Shown: positions 11,451-23,053, counted from the stretch's first letter. The stretch: DNA of 64,000 nt from Dastarcus helophoroides (GCA_028583605.1 CM053327.1:29128626-29192625), one strand, 5' to 3'. Notes: a model not told the origin generated them from the sequence alone. Program-made: numbers and translations.

Positions 11451-12152
11451 ATTTGATAATTAGTATAAACAAATCTCAAAACTTTCACATTAATTTCGAA
11501 ACAGAAAAAACTGTATGAAAGAATCTCTGAAATTCGAGAAAATAAGTTACATTTTGATACTGAGACAAAATTTTAGAAAAGAACAAACGTAAACTTTCAA
11601 TTTTGACGAAAAGTTTAGATTTCGAGAAAAAGTTGCAATTGAAAAGATAGAGACATAGAAATAGATAATGGTCGCTTTAAAATTTTCAGAAGAAAAATTA
11701 ACTTAAAGAAAATAATAAATTTGGAAAAAAGATTCGAAATTTCCAAAATTATTTTTCTCCTCATTTCTACTATTTTCTTTAAATTCTGACATTCTTGAAA
11801 CTTCTAGAAACTTCGAGAATGTCAGACTCTTCGAATCAGAGTCAAAATTTAAAGAAAATAGTGAAAATGATGAGAAAAATAATTTTGGAAATTTTGAAGT
11901 CGATATTTATTATTTTCTGAAAAGCTGAGATCTCTCATCTGAAAATGTTTACCTTTTTTTATAAACTTTTGACCCAACCCAGAGAAAATGTCAACATTTC
12001 TGCAAAGACACAAATTTCGAGGAAAATAATCGAACTTTCACGAAGCAGAATATGAATTTTGGGATGAAAATCAACATTTTGAGCAAAAAAGAAAGCTTTG
12101 AAAAAAATATAGATGGAAAGACCCACTATAAAAAAATAAAGATTCTGAAAAA
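11451..12152. other. AT-rich filler with internal palindrome
   Basis: Low-complexity sequence. An inverted repeat is present: TTTCCAAAATTATTTTTCTC (11730-11760) is matched in reverse complement at 11870-11900, and the arms include ATTTTCTTTAAATTCTGACA against its complement at 11820-11870. No gene. Confidence 0.45.
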
Positions 12153-12587
12153 TTGAAATATAAATCTTATCCCCTGAAACCAAGAAAGATTAAAAAACAT
12201 ACCAAAGGTAAAATTAAAGTTTTTTTAAAGAAAATTTGTCGTTGATCTTGTAATTTTAATTTTTCCATTGAAAATTTTAGTTTATAAGTGATTGAAATTG
12301 TATATTTTATGGAATTTCGCACGTTTATTCTTAAATTTTATCATTAAAAATTTTGAATTTTTGATAAAAATATTAGCAGAAATTAGATTTTAAATGCAAA
12401 AGTCCCAATTTAAATTTGAAAATTTTATTTTATTTTTTAGTATCTTTCTGAAGATGATAGCTTGGCTATCAAAACGCGTTAGAGCAACCTTTGTGGTGTT
12501 TTTTAATCTGCCTTTGTTTCACTGGACAAAATTTGTATTTAAATTTTTGAAGATAACCAAGGACCAGTCCGTTCCAGAAAAAAAAAA
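12153..12587 (+). mobile_element. palindromic A-tailed retroposon, copy 3 (split arms)
   Basis: Left arm ATTGAAATATAAATCTTATC to about 12209, then about 230 bases of unrelated AT-rich sequence, then the right arm from 12431 (TATCTTTCTGAAGATGATAG) to the 3' tail GGACCAGTCCGTTCCAG and an A tract. Either the loop was replaced or a later insertion separates the arms. No target duplication found. Confidence 0.65.
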
Positions 12588-12803
12588 TTTGAGTAAATAT
12601 TTCGCTAAAAAAGTCGATTTTCCAACGGAAAATCAAATTTTGAGGAAAAATGTCGAATTTTGGAGATTAAGTCGAAATTTTGAGGATAGAGTCGAAATTT
12701 TGAAAAAACCGATGAATTTTAAGAATTGAAATTTAAAAAACCAATTTAAAAATAGTCTAAATTAGAAAAAAAGGTAATTTCCAGGAAAAGAACATTTTAA
12801 AAA

Positions 12804-13060
12804 TTGAAATACAAATCTTGTCCCCTAAAATCAAGGAAGATCAAAAACCACAGCAGAGGTTGCTCTAACGCGTTTCGATAGCCAAGCTCTCATCTTCTTC
12901 TTTGTTGTGGTTTTTAATCCTTCTTGGTTTCAAGGGAGATGGCTATCGAAACGCGTTAGAGCAACCTTTGTTGTGTTTTTTAATCTTTCTTGGCTTCAGG
13001 GGGCACGATTTGTATTTCAATCTTCAAAGATAATCAAAGGACAAGGCCGTTCCACAAAAA
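12804..13060 (+). mobile_element. palindromic A-tailed retroposon, copy 4
   Basis: Both arms and the 3' tail are present. The loop region contains a duplicated piece of the right arm (TTTGTTGTGGTTTTTAATCC). Flanked by AAAAGAACATTTT (12786-12798) and AAAAGAATATTTT (13061-13073), a 13-base direct repeat with one mismatch that fits a target duplication next to the A tail. Confidence 0.75.
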
Positions 13061-13073
13061 AAAAGAATATTTT

Positions 13074-13362
13074 TCTCACAATTTTCCCTTTTTAATTTAA
13101 ACTCTGACAATCTTGAACATTGGAGAAAAAAGTCGAACCTAAGAAATATTTTTCTGAATATGTTTACGCTTTTCTTATAAATTTTCGACCCAATTCAGAG
13201 TAAACGTCAAGGTTTTTAGAAAAATATAAATTTCTAGGAAAAAAATCTAACTTTAAAGAAGCAGAAAGTGAAGTTTGAGACATTTTCAGAAAAAAGAAGC
13301 TCAAAAAGTATCCAAGGATTCTTATACGACTGACTAGCGGCTTGAGGTTGGAAGTGTACTCA
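13074..13362. other. spacer before the hammerhead motif
   Basis: AT-rich until about 13310; from there to the ribozyme the composition is more balanced, suggesting the structured element is longer than the ribozyme core. Confidence 0.4.
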
Positions 13363-13419
13363 ACCACTGTACCATACTGATGAGGCCAAGGAAGGCCGAA
13401 ACTAATCTATGGTTGTGGT
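13363..13419 (+). ncRNA. hammerhead ribozyme motif (type I, minimal helix III)
   Basis: The conserved core CUGAUGA is at 13377-13383. Helix II is GGCC (13384-13387) with loop AAGGAA and GGCC (13394-13397). GAAA follows at 13398-13401. Helix I pairs ACCAUA (13371-13376) with UAUGGU (13408-13413); a UGU/U internal loop and a second pairing ACCAC (13363-13367) with GUGGU (13415-13419) extend it. Cleavage would fall after AUC at 13405-13407, a permitted NUH triplet. Helix III is reduced to about one pair (A13401 with U13406), as in self-cleaving motifs of some retroelements and satellites that act better as dimers. Activity is not shown. In insects such motifs are known from Penelope-like elements, but no Penelope coding sequence was seen here. 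Confidence 0.82.
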
Positions 13420-13521
13420 AATACGTATTTTCCAATTTTAAGCACGTTTAACTGTTTAATTACAGAACATTTAATTGGTCATTTCTCGAACTAGATGAAA
13501 GTAAAGTCACGCCGAGGACGT

Positions 13522-13559
13522 TTGTATCAATGGATGTTGCGATGCAACCCATGATACAA
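13522..13559 (+). other. bulged RNA/DNA hairpin downstream of the hammerhead
   Basis: TTGTATCA pairs with TGATACAA, TGG with CCA, and GTTGC with GCAAC around a GAT loop, giving 16 pairs with small bulges. It lies about 100 bases after the ribozyme and may belong to the same element. Confidence 0.6.
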
Positions 13560-13599
13560 GCTTTGCCTCATCTACGTGAACTTTGCAATTGCAATCGAG

Positions 13600-15000
13600 T
13601 TTTTTTTTAATGAAATTAGATTTCAATTGCATCGTACTAAACTTGCATATATTCGTATATACAAGGCTTATTAACTTCGATAAAAAAAGTCGAATTCTCG
13701 AGAAAAAGACGAATTCAAGAAAAAAATCGAAATTTCGAAAAACACAAAATTTCGATTTTGGAGATAAAAGTCAACATTTCAAAAAACTTGTCTTTGAGAT
13801 AAATGAAGCCAAAAGTTAAAATTTTGGGAAGAATGTCAATATTTTGAGAAAAAAAGTACAATTTTCCAACCGAAAGTCAAATTTTGATAAACAAAGTAAA
13901 ATTTTAGGAACAAGGGTAAAGTTTTGGAAAAAAAAGATAAGTTTTTAGAATAAACTGAAATTTGAAAAGATAGCCAATTTATAAAAAGTTGAATTTAGAA
14001 AAAATCTAAAGTTCCCGGCAACAAATCGTTTTTTAACAATTTTCACCTTTTGATTTAAATTCTGACCTAATTTTTAAGTTTGAGAAAAAAAGTTTTTCCA
14101 AGAAACATTTTTCTCGAAATTTTTACCCTTTTCAATAGAATTTTGATCTTTTTTCAAGAAAAAGGACCATTTCGACAAGGAGACGAATTTCGAGAAAAAA
14201 ATCGCGAAATTCTGTTTCTCGAAATTTCATTTTTTTTCAAATTTTGAAATAAATGTCGACTTTCGACAAAAGGCCAAACGAACAATGAAAAAAAGGCGAA
14301 TTCTGAACAAAGTCACTATTTTAAGTTAATATTCAACAAAAGCTTAAATTTTTAATAGAAAGTCAAATTTTGAGAAAAAAAACCAAATGGAAAAATGTTA
14401 AACTTTTAAAAAGAGGTGAATTTTGAGAACCAAAATTTCAAGCAAAAGATCCACTTAAAAAACTTTAATTTTGAGAATGAATTAAGAATTTTTTAAAAGA
14501 GATGAATTTAAAAATAATTCTTTTCTAGAAAAAGTTACTTAAAAAACGATGCAATTTACATTTTGAGAAAAAAAGTTGAATTTTGATGATAAAGTATAAA
14601 GCATACAAAAAAAGGAAGTTTTAGGAACAAAAGTGAAAACCAGAAAAAGAGGAAAATTTCAAGAAAAAAGTGAAAATACATCGAATTGTAAAATAGTTGA
14701 GAAAGAAAAGTAAAAATTTTGGAAGAAAAGTAAATTTTGATAAACAAATTGTTTTTAAAAATTCAGACTTAAGAACTCAACTTTTAGAAAAAAAACCAAA
14801 CATTTAGAAAAATGTTGAAGTTTTGAAAAAAAAAACGAATTTTGGAAAGAAAGTCCATATTTCGAGAAAAAGTTCAAAATTTTATAGAGAATAAACCGTA
14901 GATAAAGCGCAGATAAAACGCGAATTTCCTAGATAATAAACCGCAGATATTAGTACAGTATTACCAAAGCAAAATGAAAGAAATTATATTGTAGTAATTC
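13600..15000. repeat. A-rich degenerate filler
   Basis: Dense in short words such as AAAAGTCGAATTTTGAGAAAAAA with no fixed period. The stretch GAATTCTCGAGAAAAAGACG (13691-13710) recurs at 19830-19849. Weak open frames here (for example 13583-13819) are low-complexity artefacts. Confidence 0.5.
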
Positions 15001-15568
15001 CATGATAAATTAAGTTTACCCTTTTTAGTTCGACTGATGTCAGAGGTCCAATAAATTTATTGCTATTGTTGTCAGGAGAAAATTCACTATCTCAGTCATG
15101 TTTATCAGTCACAGATCTTTATTTTTGAGGTCAACGTCTGCCCACATTACAACACATGATCGATAATATTCAAGAGCACAATATTCAATCTGCAACTGTA
15201 TTTTCAATGTTTTGAAATACTTCGAGTGGAGAAATTTTCCTAATAAAGTAAAAGTAACTGACCTTTATCAACAACTAGGATGTAAGTTAGTATCAGAACT
15301 GATGGTCGCTTTTTTATTTAACTGATAAATTATTGATTGTTGCAAAGACCTCAATATTTTTCACATTTAGATCTATCATTTTGAATAAGTACATTGTTTT
15401 AACAATGCAATGTCAAAAAGTGTATGTATTTTTTTTTCAGTCACACTTTTTTTATTTTTGATTTTGGTACAACTGAATCGTGTCTGTCTTTCTCAGTTTG
15501 GTGGTAATTTAGAATGATACGTTATACGTCAGACTATCATCAAATCGGAAATTTACGATCTTAGAATG
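15001..15568. other. intergenic, nothing recognised
   Basis: Balanced unique-looking sequence without visible coding or repeat structure. Confidence 0.4.
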
Positions 15569-15760
15569 CGTTTAGATTATACACTTTATCGGTACATTAC
15601 ACTCAGACGTAAGTGACAACTATCCTGAGAGAAACTATCAGAGACTTGTCTACACAGCTGGGAGGAAATAGCTTCTCCCAGAATAGATGACACTTACGTC
15701 AGAGGGAAAATATATTTTGTCAGAGAGAAATATACGGAATAAAGTGTTTAGTGTAAAAGC
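15569..15760. mobile_element. palindromic MITE-like element (~190 bp)
   Basis: GACGTAAGTGACAACTATCC near 15607 is matched in reverse complement at 15680-15703, and an outer pair (TATACACTTTATCGGTA against AATACACTTTATTCCGTATA read from the right) extends the symmetry to about 15760. The right arm has an extra ~20 bases. No target duplication was identified. Confidence 0.5.
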
Positions 15761-15902
15761 ATAACTACTTCGGACCTAAATGACACCTGAGATGCATATA
15801 ATGGCAATTAGTTAGTTAAGAAAGCATGTTGATGTTTGTACGTACCGTAAAATTATGAAACGCCATTTTACGAATTTTTCTATTTTAACATAATATTTTA
15901 AA

Positions 15903-16220
15903 CCGGGTCTTCTCAATCTGGGGTCTGTAGCGTGAGTATCTGGGGTAGGTGGCTATCTACGATGGACTTTTTAGTTGCTACTTATTTCTAGGTACGATAA
16001 AAAATAATTTGTAGACTGAAAGATAACTCACTCAATAAGAACGAGAATATGAGATTGAACTGTTGGCAGAAGCTTCTGTTGGACCTATTGGTCCTTAAAC
16101 ATATAGCGAACTCGACAAGGAAGAATTTGGCATCACGAATATTCAAAGGGAGGGGTCCGCAGGATTCGTGAAACTTTGAAAGTGGTCTGTTAATACTAGA
16201 AGGTTAAGCAATCTTGCTTG
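15903..16220. mobile_element. possible hAT-like remnant
   Basis: Left edge CCGGGTCTTCTCAATCTGGG and right edge, read in reverse, CAAGATTGCTTAACCTTCTA resemble hAT termini, and GGGGTCCGCAGGATTCGTGA near the right end is typical of such subterminal parts. Flanking 8-mers do not match, so this is tentative. Confidence 0.3.
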
Positions 16221-17222
16221 AGACACAGATCTGTTCTAAAGTAAAATAAGTAGGAATAACTATAACGAGAACAATCTGGGCCCTTTGCGAAACAATGTAT
16301 CTAACCATAAATTATTTTAGGTTGAACATAAAGAAGTCGTAGTAACTATTGAACTCAACCTTGATATTTAAATAAATATATGATTTTTTTACTATTTAAA
16401 AAAAGTGGTTACAACCCTTCGGTTAACCCTAAAACTGGATAAACTGATCACTGTTCCACTTAAAATAGTAAGAGCATATTCAAAGTTGTTATCAAACAAC
16501 CTTTTCAACTTGATATAAATTGCTAAAGGTCCCACCTAAGACCCTGAAGATTTAAAAAAACTTCTGACATATTTTTTCATATTCTTAAGTTACACTTTCC
16601 TCCTAACTATAGAAACACTAAACACAAAGGCAGTTTGTAATGTGATTGAGTATAAATAGGAGTATCAGCTTCAATATCAAGTTTATCGAAAGGATAGAAA
16701 TTGAAAATCTGCTTGTCATATTCAAGTATCCTATCTGTTATAAGTTAAAGATATGGTTAATTATGCTAATTAGTAGTCTAGTTTTAATGTCACTAGAGCA
16801 AGTCATATGACTGCGTTACATGCACTTTCAAATTTTTAAATTGATAACAATGAAACATAAAGGACACTATCTTCGCGTATGGTCATCGAGGATGCCGTAT
16901 CCATAATGTGAAATGGTGACACTGATACACCACTATCCACTTATAGTAGTACACACTTAATTATATTCTAAATATTCTTTGTTAATCCGTTAGTTAACTA
17001 AAAATAAAGATATAGTAAGTAACAGGTACTCACGTATCTGAAAGGCAACATGTTGGAGTGAATGCACAACACTAAAGTGGTGCGGGGGTCACCTTTTACC
17101 TTTTATAAACTGTCTGGATTGACCAAGGAAGGGGCAAGGTCCCGGTGCCATAAAACCCAGCATGGTTCCTGGTGGATTTCAAGTTCAACCCATCCATATA
17201 TGAAATTTTGCATCAATTATTA
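16221..17222. other. intergenic, nothing recognised
   Basis: Unique-looking sequence. No gene, tRNA-like cloverleaf or terminal repeat could be supported. Confidence 0.4.
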
Positions 17223-18309
17223 TTGATAAGTGGAGACCTGATTTTAGGCACAATCAAATAAGGTAAAAAAAAGAACAAGCTGTTAAATTAGGTAAAAAGA
17301 ACAGCTAAAAAAGGCACTGAAAATACCCTAAAAAGGGCATTAAAAAACTTATAATGAACAAGAAAAGCATTTATTGACCACTTTAAACTCTCACACGAAA
17401 TTTTGAAAAAAATTAAATTTTAGGTTATAATCAGGATCTCCAGAACAAGTATAATATTTTCAAATGAATAAATTTTAAAAATTTCGAGTTTCATTCTCGA
17501 ATTTTCACCACAAATCTTTAAATTTTTACTTTAAGCACATTCGAATTATTTCCCAAATTTTGACTTGTAAATCTGAGATTTCGTTTCTAGAAAAAATTAA
17601 AATTTTGAGACTAAAAGTCGAAAAAAATTTACCACTTCAAGATTAAGCTTGATTTGTTATTTTTTCCATAATTTTTTTAAAATGTGGATTGAACTTTAAA
17701 AAAAATGTCTAAAATGTCGATTGTTTTATAAATTTGGTGTTTTACACAAAATTTAAGCATTTTTAAATTGGAAAACTCAGGGTTTTCTCTTATAAATTTA
17801 ACAATATTTAATTTAAAAAAAAATCCCTGGCGATGTTAAAAAAACAGTAAAATTTTCAGGAAATATCAACGTTTCTTTTTTGAACTTTTCTTCAAGACAA
17901 AATGTTGAATGTTGTTAGTTTTTGTTAATCTTTTGTAAATTAAAGTTTTTTTCTAAAATTTCTAATTTAAACTTGCCTTGCAATATTTATAGTTTTTATC
18001 TTATTTTTCGAAAATTTTAACTTCAAACCTTTTTTCCAAAAATTGTGGCTTCTTTTCTCTTGAAATTTGGACAGTTATTCTGAATGTCAACTTATTTCTA
18101 AAATTTCGAATTTAAAAAACTAAAAATTTTAAATTCGAAATTTGTTAAGAGTTAACACATTGCACTTTTTGTTAGAAAATTTTAAATTTCTAAAAAAGTT
18201 AATATCTCCAGAAATGTTTATTAATGATTTCAGTCGTTTTTTTAAAGTATAAACTTGATTGTAATAAAACTTTTTCTAAAACGACTTTGTCCACTCTAAA
18301 CATTTCGAA

Positions 18310-18433
18310 AATTGAAGTACAAAACTTGTCCCCTGAAACCAAGAAAGATTAATCTTTCTTGATTTCAGGGGACAAGTTTTGTATTTCAATTTTTGAAGAT
18401 AACCAAGGACCTGCCCGTTTCACTAAAAAAAAA
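18310..18433 (+). mobile_element. palindromic A-tailed retroposon, copy 5 (short form)
   Basis: The inner arms are deleted so that AAGAAAGATT runs directly into AATCTTTCTT. The 3' tail GAAGATAACCAAGGACC and an A tract are present. Flanked by the exact 12-base repeat AAACATTTCGAA at 18298-18309 and 18434-18445. This is one of the clearest target duplications in the family. Confidence 0.85.
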
Positions 18434-18655
18434 AAACATTTCGAATTAAAATTCCAAATTCAAAAAACCCAAGATTGATTTCTGAATTTCGATATATGAC
18501 ATTTTCCACAAACATTTTACTGGGTTTTAAGTAAAAATTAAAATTTTAAACTCTTAATTTTGAAGAAAAAATAAACCTATTGACATACTTCGCATTTAAC
18601 AGAAAATCAGTTTCGAACTTAAAATTTCCAAAAAAGGTCGAAATTTTGAAACCAA

Positions 18656-18922
18656 AGGTAAAAAAAAAGATAATAACTTTATGGCAACAACTTCCTTCTG
18701 AAATTCCGAAGAATGAAATGCATTTCGACATTGCAAATTTACATAGCAACAATAATTGTAGAAAACCGTGACATTTTGTGATTGCCCTAAAATAAAAAAA
18801 AAAGCGTGGGAGTTGAAGTTGTAGCCAGTTAGAAAAAGAATTGGAAACTTGAGCTTAAACAAAACATCTAATTTTCCAGAATTTAGAAGGTATATCCAAA
18901 TTCCAAACGTTCGGGTGCAAAC
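18656..18922. repeat. dispersed direct repeat, copy A
   Basis: About 265 bases closely matching 19866-20126: both contain GAAATTCCGAAGAAT, ATTTCGACATTGCAAATTTA and end in AAACGTTCGGGTG. This copy lies inside the hAT-like element 17231-19487. Open frames here are shared low-complexity by-products. Confidence 0.65.
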
Positions 18923-19495
18923 ATTTAAAATTACGAATTAAAACCGAAATTGGAAAAAAATAAAAAAAAAACATTTTTCTTCATACTGTATTTATATAGA
19001 ACACTTTCTAAAGGCATTTTTCGCACACAATTGCACGTTATAGAACACAGTTCACAGATACATTTTGTTTTTATTTTTTTTTATTTAGAAATTGAATTGA
19101 GATAGAGACAACACGATTCAATTGTCCTGCCTCACAATAGCAGGAAAAACTTAAAGGAGACTGGGTGGGTCATTAAAGTAATTGTTGTTAAACTATTTTT
19201 CTTGGAAATATACGCCTGATGCCTCTTATTGTTATTGTAATGGTTTAAATTTTTATTTGGTTGATCTATTTTATTTATTTCTGCTCAAATTCTTCAGAAG
19301 TATAAATGTACTGGGGGAAACCTTTAGAAAAGAATAAATAGGCACGAAACTTTCTGAAAATAGGTTCGAATCATGTATAAAAAGGCAAAAAACGAGCAAA
19401 ATTGAAATTTAGGTAATACCTACATGAAAAACGCCGAAAAAGGCAAAAAGGTAGGATCATAAGATTTTACCTAAAATCCGGTCTCTATTAATAAG

Positions 19496-20252
19496 CATAA
19501 ACTTCAACCTTGAACTAAAGAAAGGAAAATTCTGAAAATTTTTATTGAAACGCTGATTATGCAATATTTCGAAAAAGAAGTTAACAGAAAGTCAAATTTT
19601 GAGAAGAAAGTCGAACAATTAAATAAATAAAAATTGAGATTTAGAGACGAAAACCAATTTATAAATGGAAGAATTAAAAAAAAAATAAATTTCCAGAATT
19701 TCCCATAATTTTACGTTTTTATTTCAATCATCCCAACTTTGAAAGTGCGAAAAAAACGTTTAAATTCCTGAGAAATATATGTTTCGAAATTTTGACGCTT
19801 TCTAATAAAATTTCGAACTATCTTTGTAGAATTCTCGAGAAAAAGACGAATTCAAGAAAAAAATCAAAGGTAAAAGAAGTTAATAACTCTAGCAAAAACT
19901 TCTTTTTGAAATTCCGAAGAATAAAATGCATTTCGACATTGCAAATTTAGATAGCAACAATAATTGCAGAAAACACTGACATTTTATGATTGACCAAAAT
20001 AAAAAAAATGTGGGAATTGAAGTTGTAGCCAGGTAGAAAAAAAATTGGAGACTTGAACTTAAAAAAAACATCGAATTTTTCAGAATTTAGTAGGAATATT
20101 CAAATTACAAACGTTCGGGTGTAAACTTTTTTATTGAAACGCTGATTGTGCTAGATATACTTGTTAGTCAAAACAAAAATATTCATTTTATTTTAAGTAG
20201 TATTAGTAATAAAAATTAAGTGTCACAAGTCGCAAGCAAAATATTTCTAAGA
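19496..20252. repeat. spacer containing dispersed direct repeat, copy B
   Basis: Positions 19866-20126 repeat 18656-18922. ATTGAAACGCTGATT occurs at both 19545 and 20134, bracketing the repeat, so a larger duplicated element may be involved. No gene. Confidence 0.5.
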
Positions 20253-23053
20253 TTGATATACAAATCTTGTTTCCTGAAACAAAGAAAGATTTAGCATCTT
20301 TTTGAAGATAGATTGGCTAACGAAACGCTTTAGAGCAAGGATGAGCAACCTTTTTCTACAGCGGGTCAATTACAAGGCTAAAAATTCTGCGCGGGACGCA
20401 TGTGAGAAAAAAATGAATGCTGGGGTGCTTGCACCCCCTGGTACATGCAGCAAACTGAAAATTTCTATGTATTCAATTGGAGGATTTTCCAATTCTTCAG
20501 AATTCATCCTTTCGTTGAAACATTTTTTCGAAATTTCTACCTTTTTCTCAAATTTTCTATATTTTTTTTACAAAATTTGACTTTTTCTTTTAACATTTTG
20601 TATTTATTCATAAAATTTGCCTCATTTTATCAAGCATGACTGCCAACATTTTGAATTTAAAAGTTCCTTGTTTTTTTTTCTGAAATTTCGTCATTCCTCG
20701 AAATAGGACTTTTCCTGAAAATTTTGCCTTTTTTTGATTCTGAAAATTGCAGCTTGTTTATTAAAATTTGCCTTTTTTTCAAATCTGGACGATCTTTTGA
20801 CAAAAAGGTATATATTTTAGAAATTTAAAATTTTTGTGAAAGGACAAACATCTCTTTGTAAATTTCAAACCCTTTTTAGTCCAAATTTTTTGTAGTTTCA
20901 ACTTGTCAACATTTTGATGTGTTATCACAATATTTGACATTTTTTGACGTCTGCTGAGGCAAGCGAGGGAGCCTGTCTTCCTTTGACTCGTCCGGAGAAA
21001 TAAGTATTCGAATTTTCTCTTAAAATATACTCTTTTTCTGAATTTTGAAGTTTTACTAAGATTAAATACTTTTTCTCAAAATTTAAATCTATTTTGCAAC
21101 ATTTCTCTTACAATATCGTCTTTTTCTCTGGGTTTTGATTATTTTTTTTTTACTTTTTTTAATTTCACTTTCTTTAGACAATTTTTTGTCCATTTCAAAG
21201 TTCTCCCGATTTTGTTTTCAAATTCCGATATTTTTCTGAACATTTACTAGAAATTTCGATCTTTTAGATTCTGATTTTTTTAGAAATTCAAAGTTTTCTC
21301 GAATTCTTTTTTTCAAATTCCGATATTTTTCTGAACATTTACTAAAAATTTCGATCATTTTAGATTCTGATTTTTTAAGAAATTCTGACTGATTTGATAC
21401 AATTTGCCTTTTTCAGGAAATCTTGATTTTTATCTCAATATCCGATATTTTATATTTCAATAATTTTTTTCTTTTTTTTTAGGGAAATTCTTTTTTTTTT
21501 CAAATTTTCCAATTTTTCTAAAATAGTCTTTTACCTAAAATTCGCTTGTGTCTTAAAATTTATCTTTTTCTAAATTTCCATTTTGTTTTCAAAATCCTAC
21601 TTTTGGACTTTTTCAAAAATGGTTTATTTATTTAAAAATTTTGTCATTTTCTTAAATATTTGTCTTTTTCAATAAACAACGACTTTTAGATCAAATGGTT
21701 TTATGGTTCTGAAAATGTCCACTTTTCTGTTGTTGCGAAAAATATTTTTGGGGATTTCGAGAAAAAGATTTCTTGTAAATTTAACCTAATTACTGAATTT
21801 TAAATTTTGAGAACAATGTTATTGAATCTTGCGATTTTTCTTTCCCAGAGATGGACTTTTTTTTGAAAATTGCGTCTTTTCACAAAATTAGATCTCTAAA
21901 AATTTTGATTTTTTTTTAATTTTGCACATTTCTCGAGTTTTTGAGAAAGGTTAGGTTTTCATTTTCAATATGATTTATTGAAAATTTCAGCTTTTTAAAT
22001 TTTCCTCTTAAAATTGAACCTTCTTTTGGAAATTTGGAATGTTTTCTAGAAAGTTCAATATTTTTTTGTAATTTGTAACGTAATTTTCAAAAAATCCTGA
22101 ATTTTTTTCGAAGTCTTTGTTATTTCTGATTTAAAAAAAATTATTCCTGATAATTTCAACTTGTCCAAAATTCATGTTTTCTCCAAATTTTGACTTTTAA
22201 CTCAAATTTCAATTTTATCTGTTTCTGGACATTTCCATTTAAAATGGATTTTTTCCAAAGATTTAGACTTTTCCACAAAATTCGTTTATTCGTTGGATCG
22301 AAATTTTAATAAAAATCTAAACAATCTGAGAAGAATAGTTTAAGGAAATATTGAAAAAAAGATTTCTTGAAAAATTTCAATAATACAACAAAATTGAAAT
22401 AAAATAAAAATTGTGAAATCATTATTTTTAAAAGTTGCATTTTTTACCTGAATTCGACTTGTTCTGAAAATTACAACTCTTTTTACAAAAATTTCCTTTT
22501 GGAAATTTTGTCTCTTTTACATAAATTTCTTTTTGGAAATTTTGTCTCTTTTACATTTCTACTTTTTCGAAATTTCAACATTTCTTAAAGTTCTCCCAAA
22601 GGTTTTTCTTAAGATTGGGCTTTTTTCAAAATTTTGACTTTAATTTGAAAATGCGATGTCCCCAATTTTGTAGTTTTTAATTAAAAATACACATTACTAA
22701 GCCAGAAGGTTTTCTTTTTTACTCATGAGTTTTCTAGAATGATTGTTGTTCCCCCTTCTCCCCTTTAAAGAAAATCTTGCCTACACTCATGTCCAAGATA
22801 TTTCATGAATCGTGAAGATTTATGTTCTCTTTTTTTCATCAAGTTGTTTGACATTTTTATTCCAAAATTTTTACGTAAAACGGTAGAGCTTAGGCGGGCC
22901 GCAGAAATATGTTAGGCGGACCGCATGTTGCCCGCGGGCCACGTCTTGCTTATCCCTGCTTTAGAGCAAATATTGTGTTTTTTAATTTTTCTTTGTTGCC
23001 AGGGACAAGAGTTATATATTAATTTTCAAAGATAATCAATCATTCCACAAAAA
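20253..23053 (+). mobile_element. palindromic retroposon, copy 6, split by a hAT insertion
   Basis: Left part 20253-20335 (ATTGATATACAAATCTTG to CTTTAGAG) and right part 22959-23053 (CTTTAGAGCAAATATTGTGT to CATTCCACAAAAA) together rebuild one copy of the family. The hAT-like element 20336-22958 sits between them with a duplicated CTTTAGAG, which dates the retroposon as the older insertion. The arms are more diverged than in other copies. Confidence 0.75.
20336..22958. mobile_element. hAT-like non-autonomous element (CAGGGATAAGC termini)
   Basis: Left end CAAGGATGAGCAAC, right end read in reverse CAGGGATAAGCAAG; the right subterminal part GGCCCGCGGGC and the left GCGGGTCAATTACAAGGC resemble hAT ends of the Charlie type. 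An exact 8-base target duplication CTTTAGAG flanks it (20328-20335; 22959-22966). The interior is about 2.2 kb of T-rich filler with repeated GATATTTTTCTGAACATTTAC blocks (21227 and 21320). No transposase. The left 610 bases are shared with 8763-9375. Confidence 0.85.

Larger units (their letters stand above)
17231..19487. mobile_element. hAT-like non-autonomous element (TAGAGACC termini)
   Basis: Left terminus TGGAGACCTGATTTTAGG, right terminus read in reverse TAGAGACCGGATTTTAGG: two mismatches in 18. Flanked by TTGATAAG (17223-17230) and TTAATAAG (19488-19495), an 8-base duplication with one transition. Subterminal AAAAAGGCA-like repeats lie near both ends (17310-17350; 19380-19450). The interior is AT-rich filler and contains palindromic retroposon copy 5. 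No transposase frame. Confidence 0.75.

Noticed and set aside
15903..16220. Complete hAT-like MITE.
   Set aside because: Termini look hAT-like but flanking 8-mers do not match and the two ends pair poorly, so it is listed only as a low-confidence remnant.
13074..17222. tRNA or other pol III genes.
   Set aside because: No cloverleaf or A/B box pair could be assembled here or elsewhere in the window.
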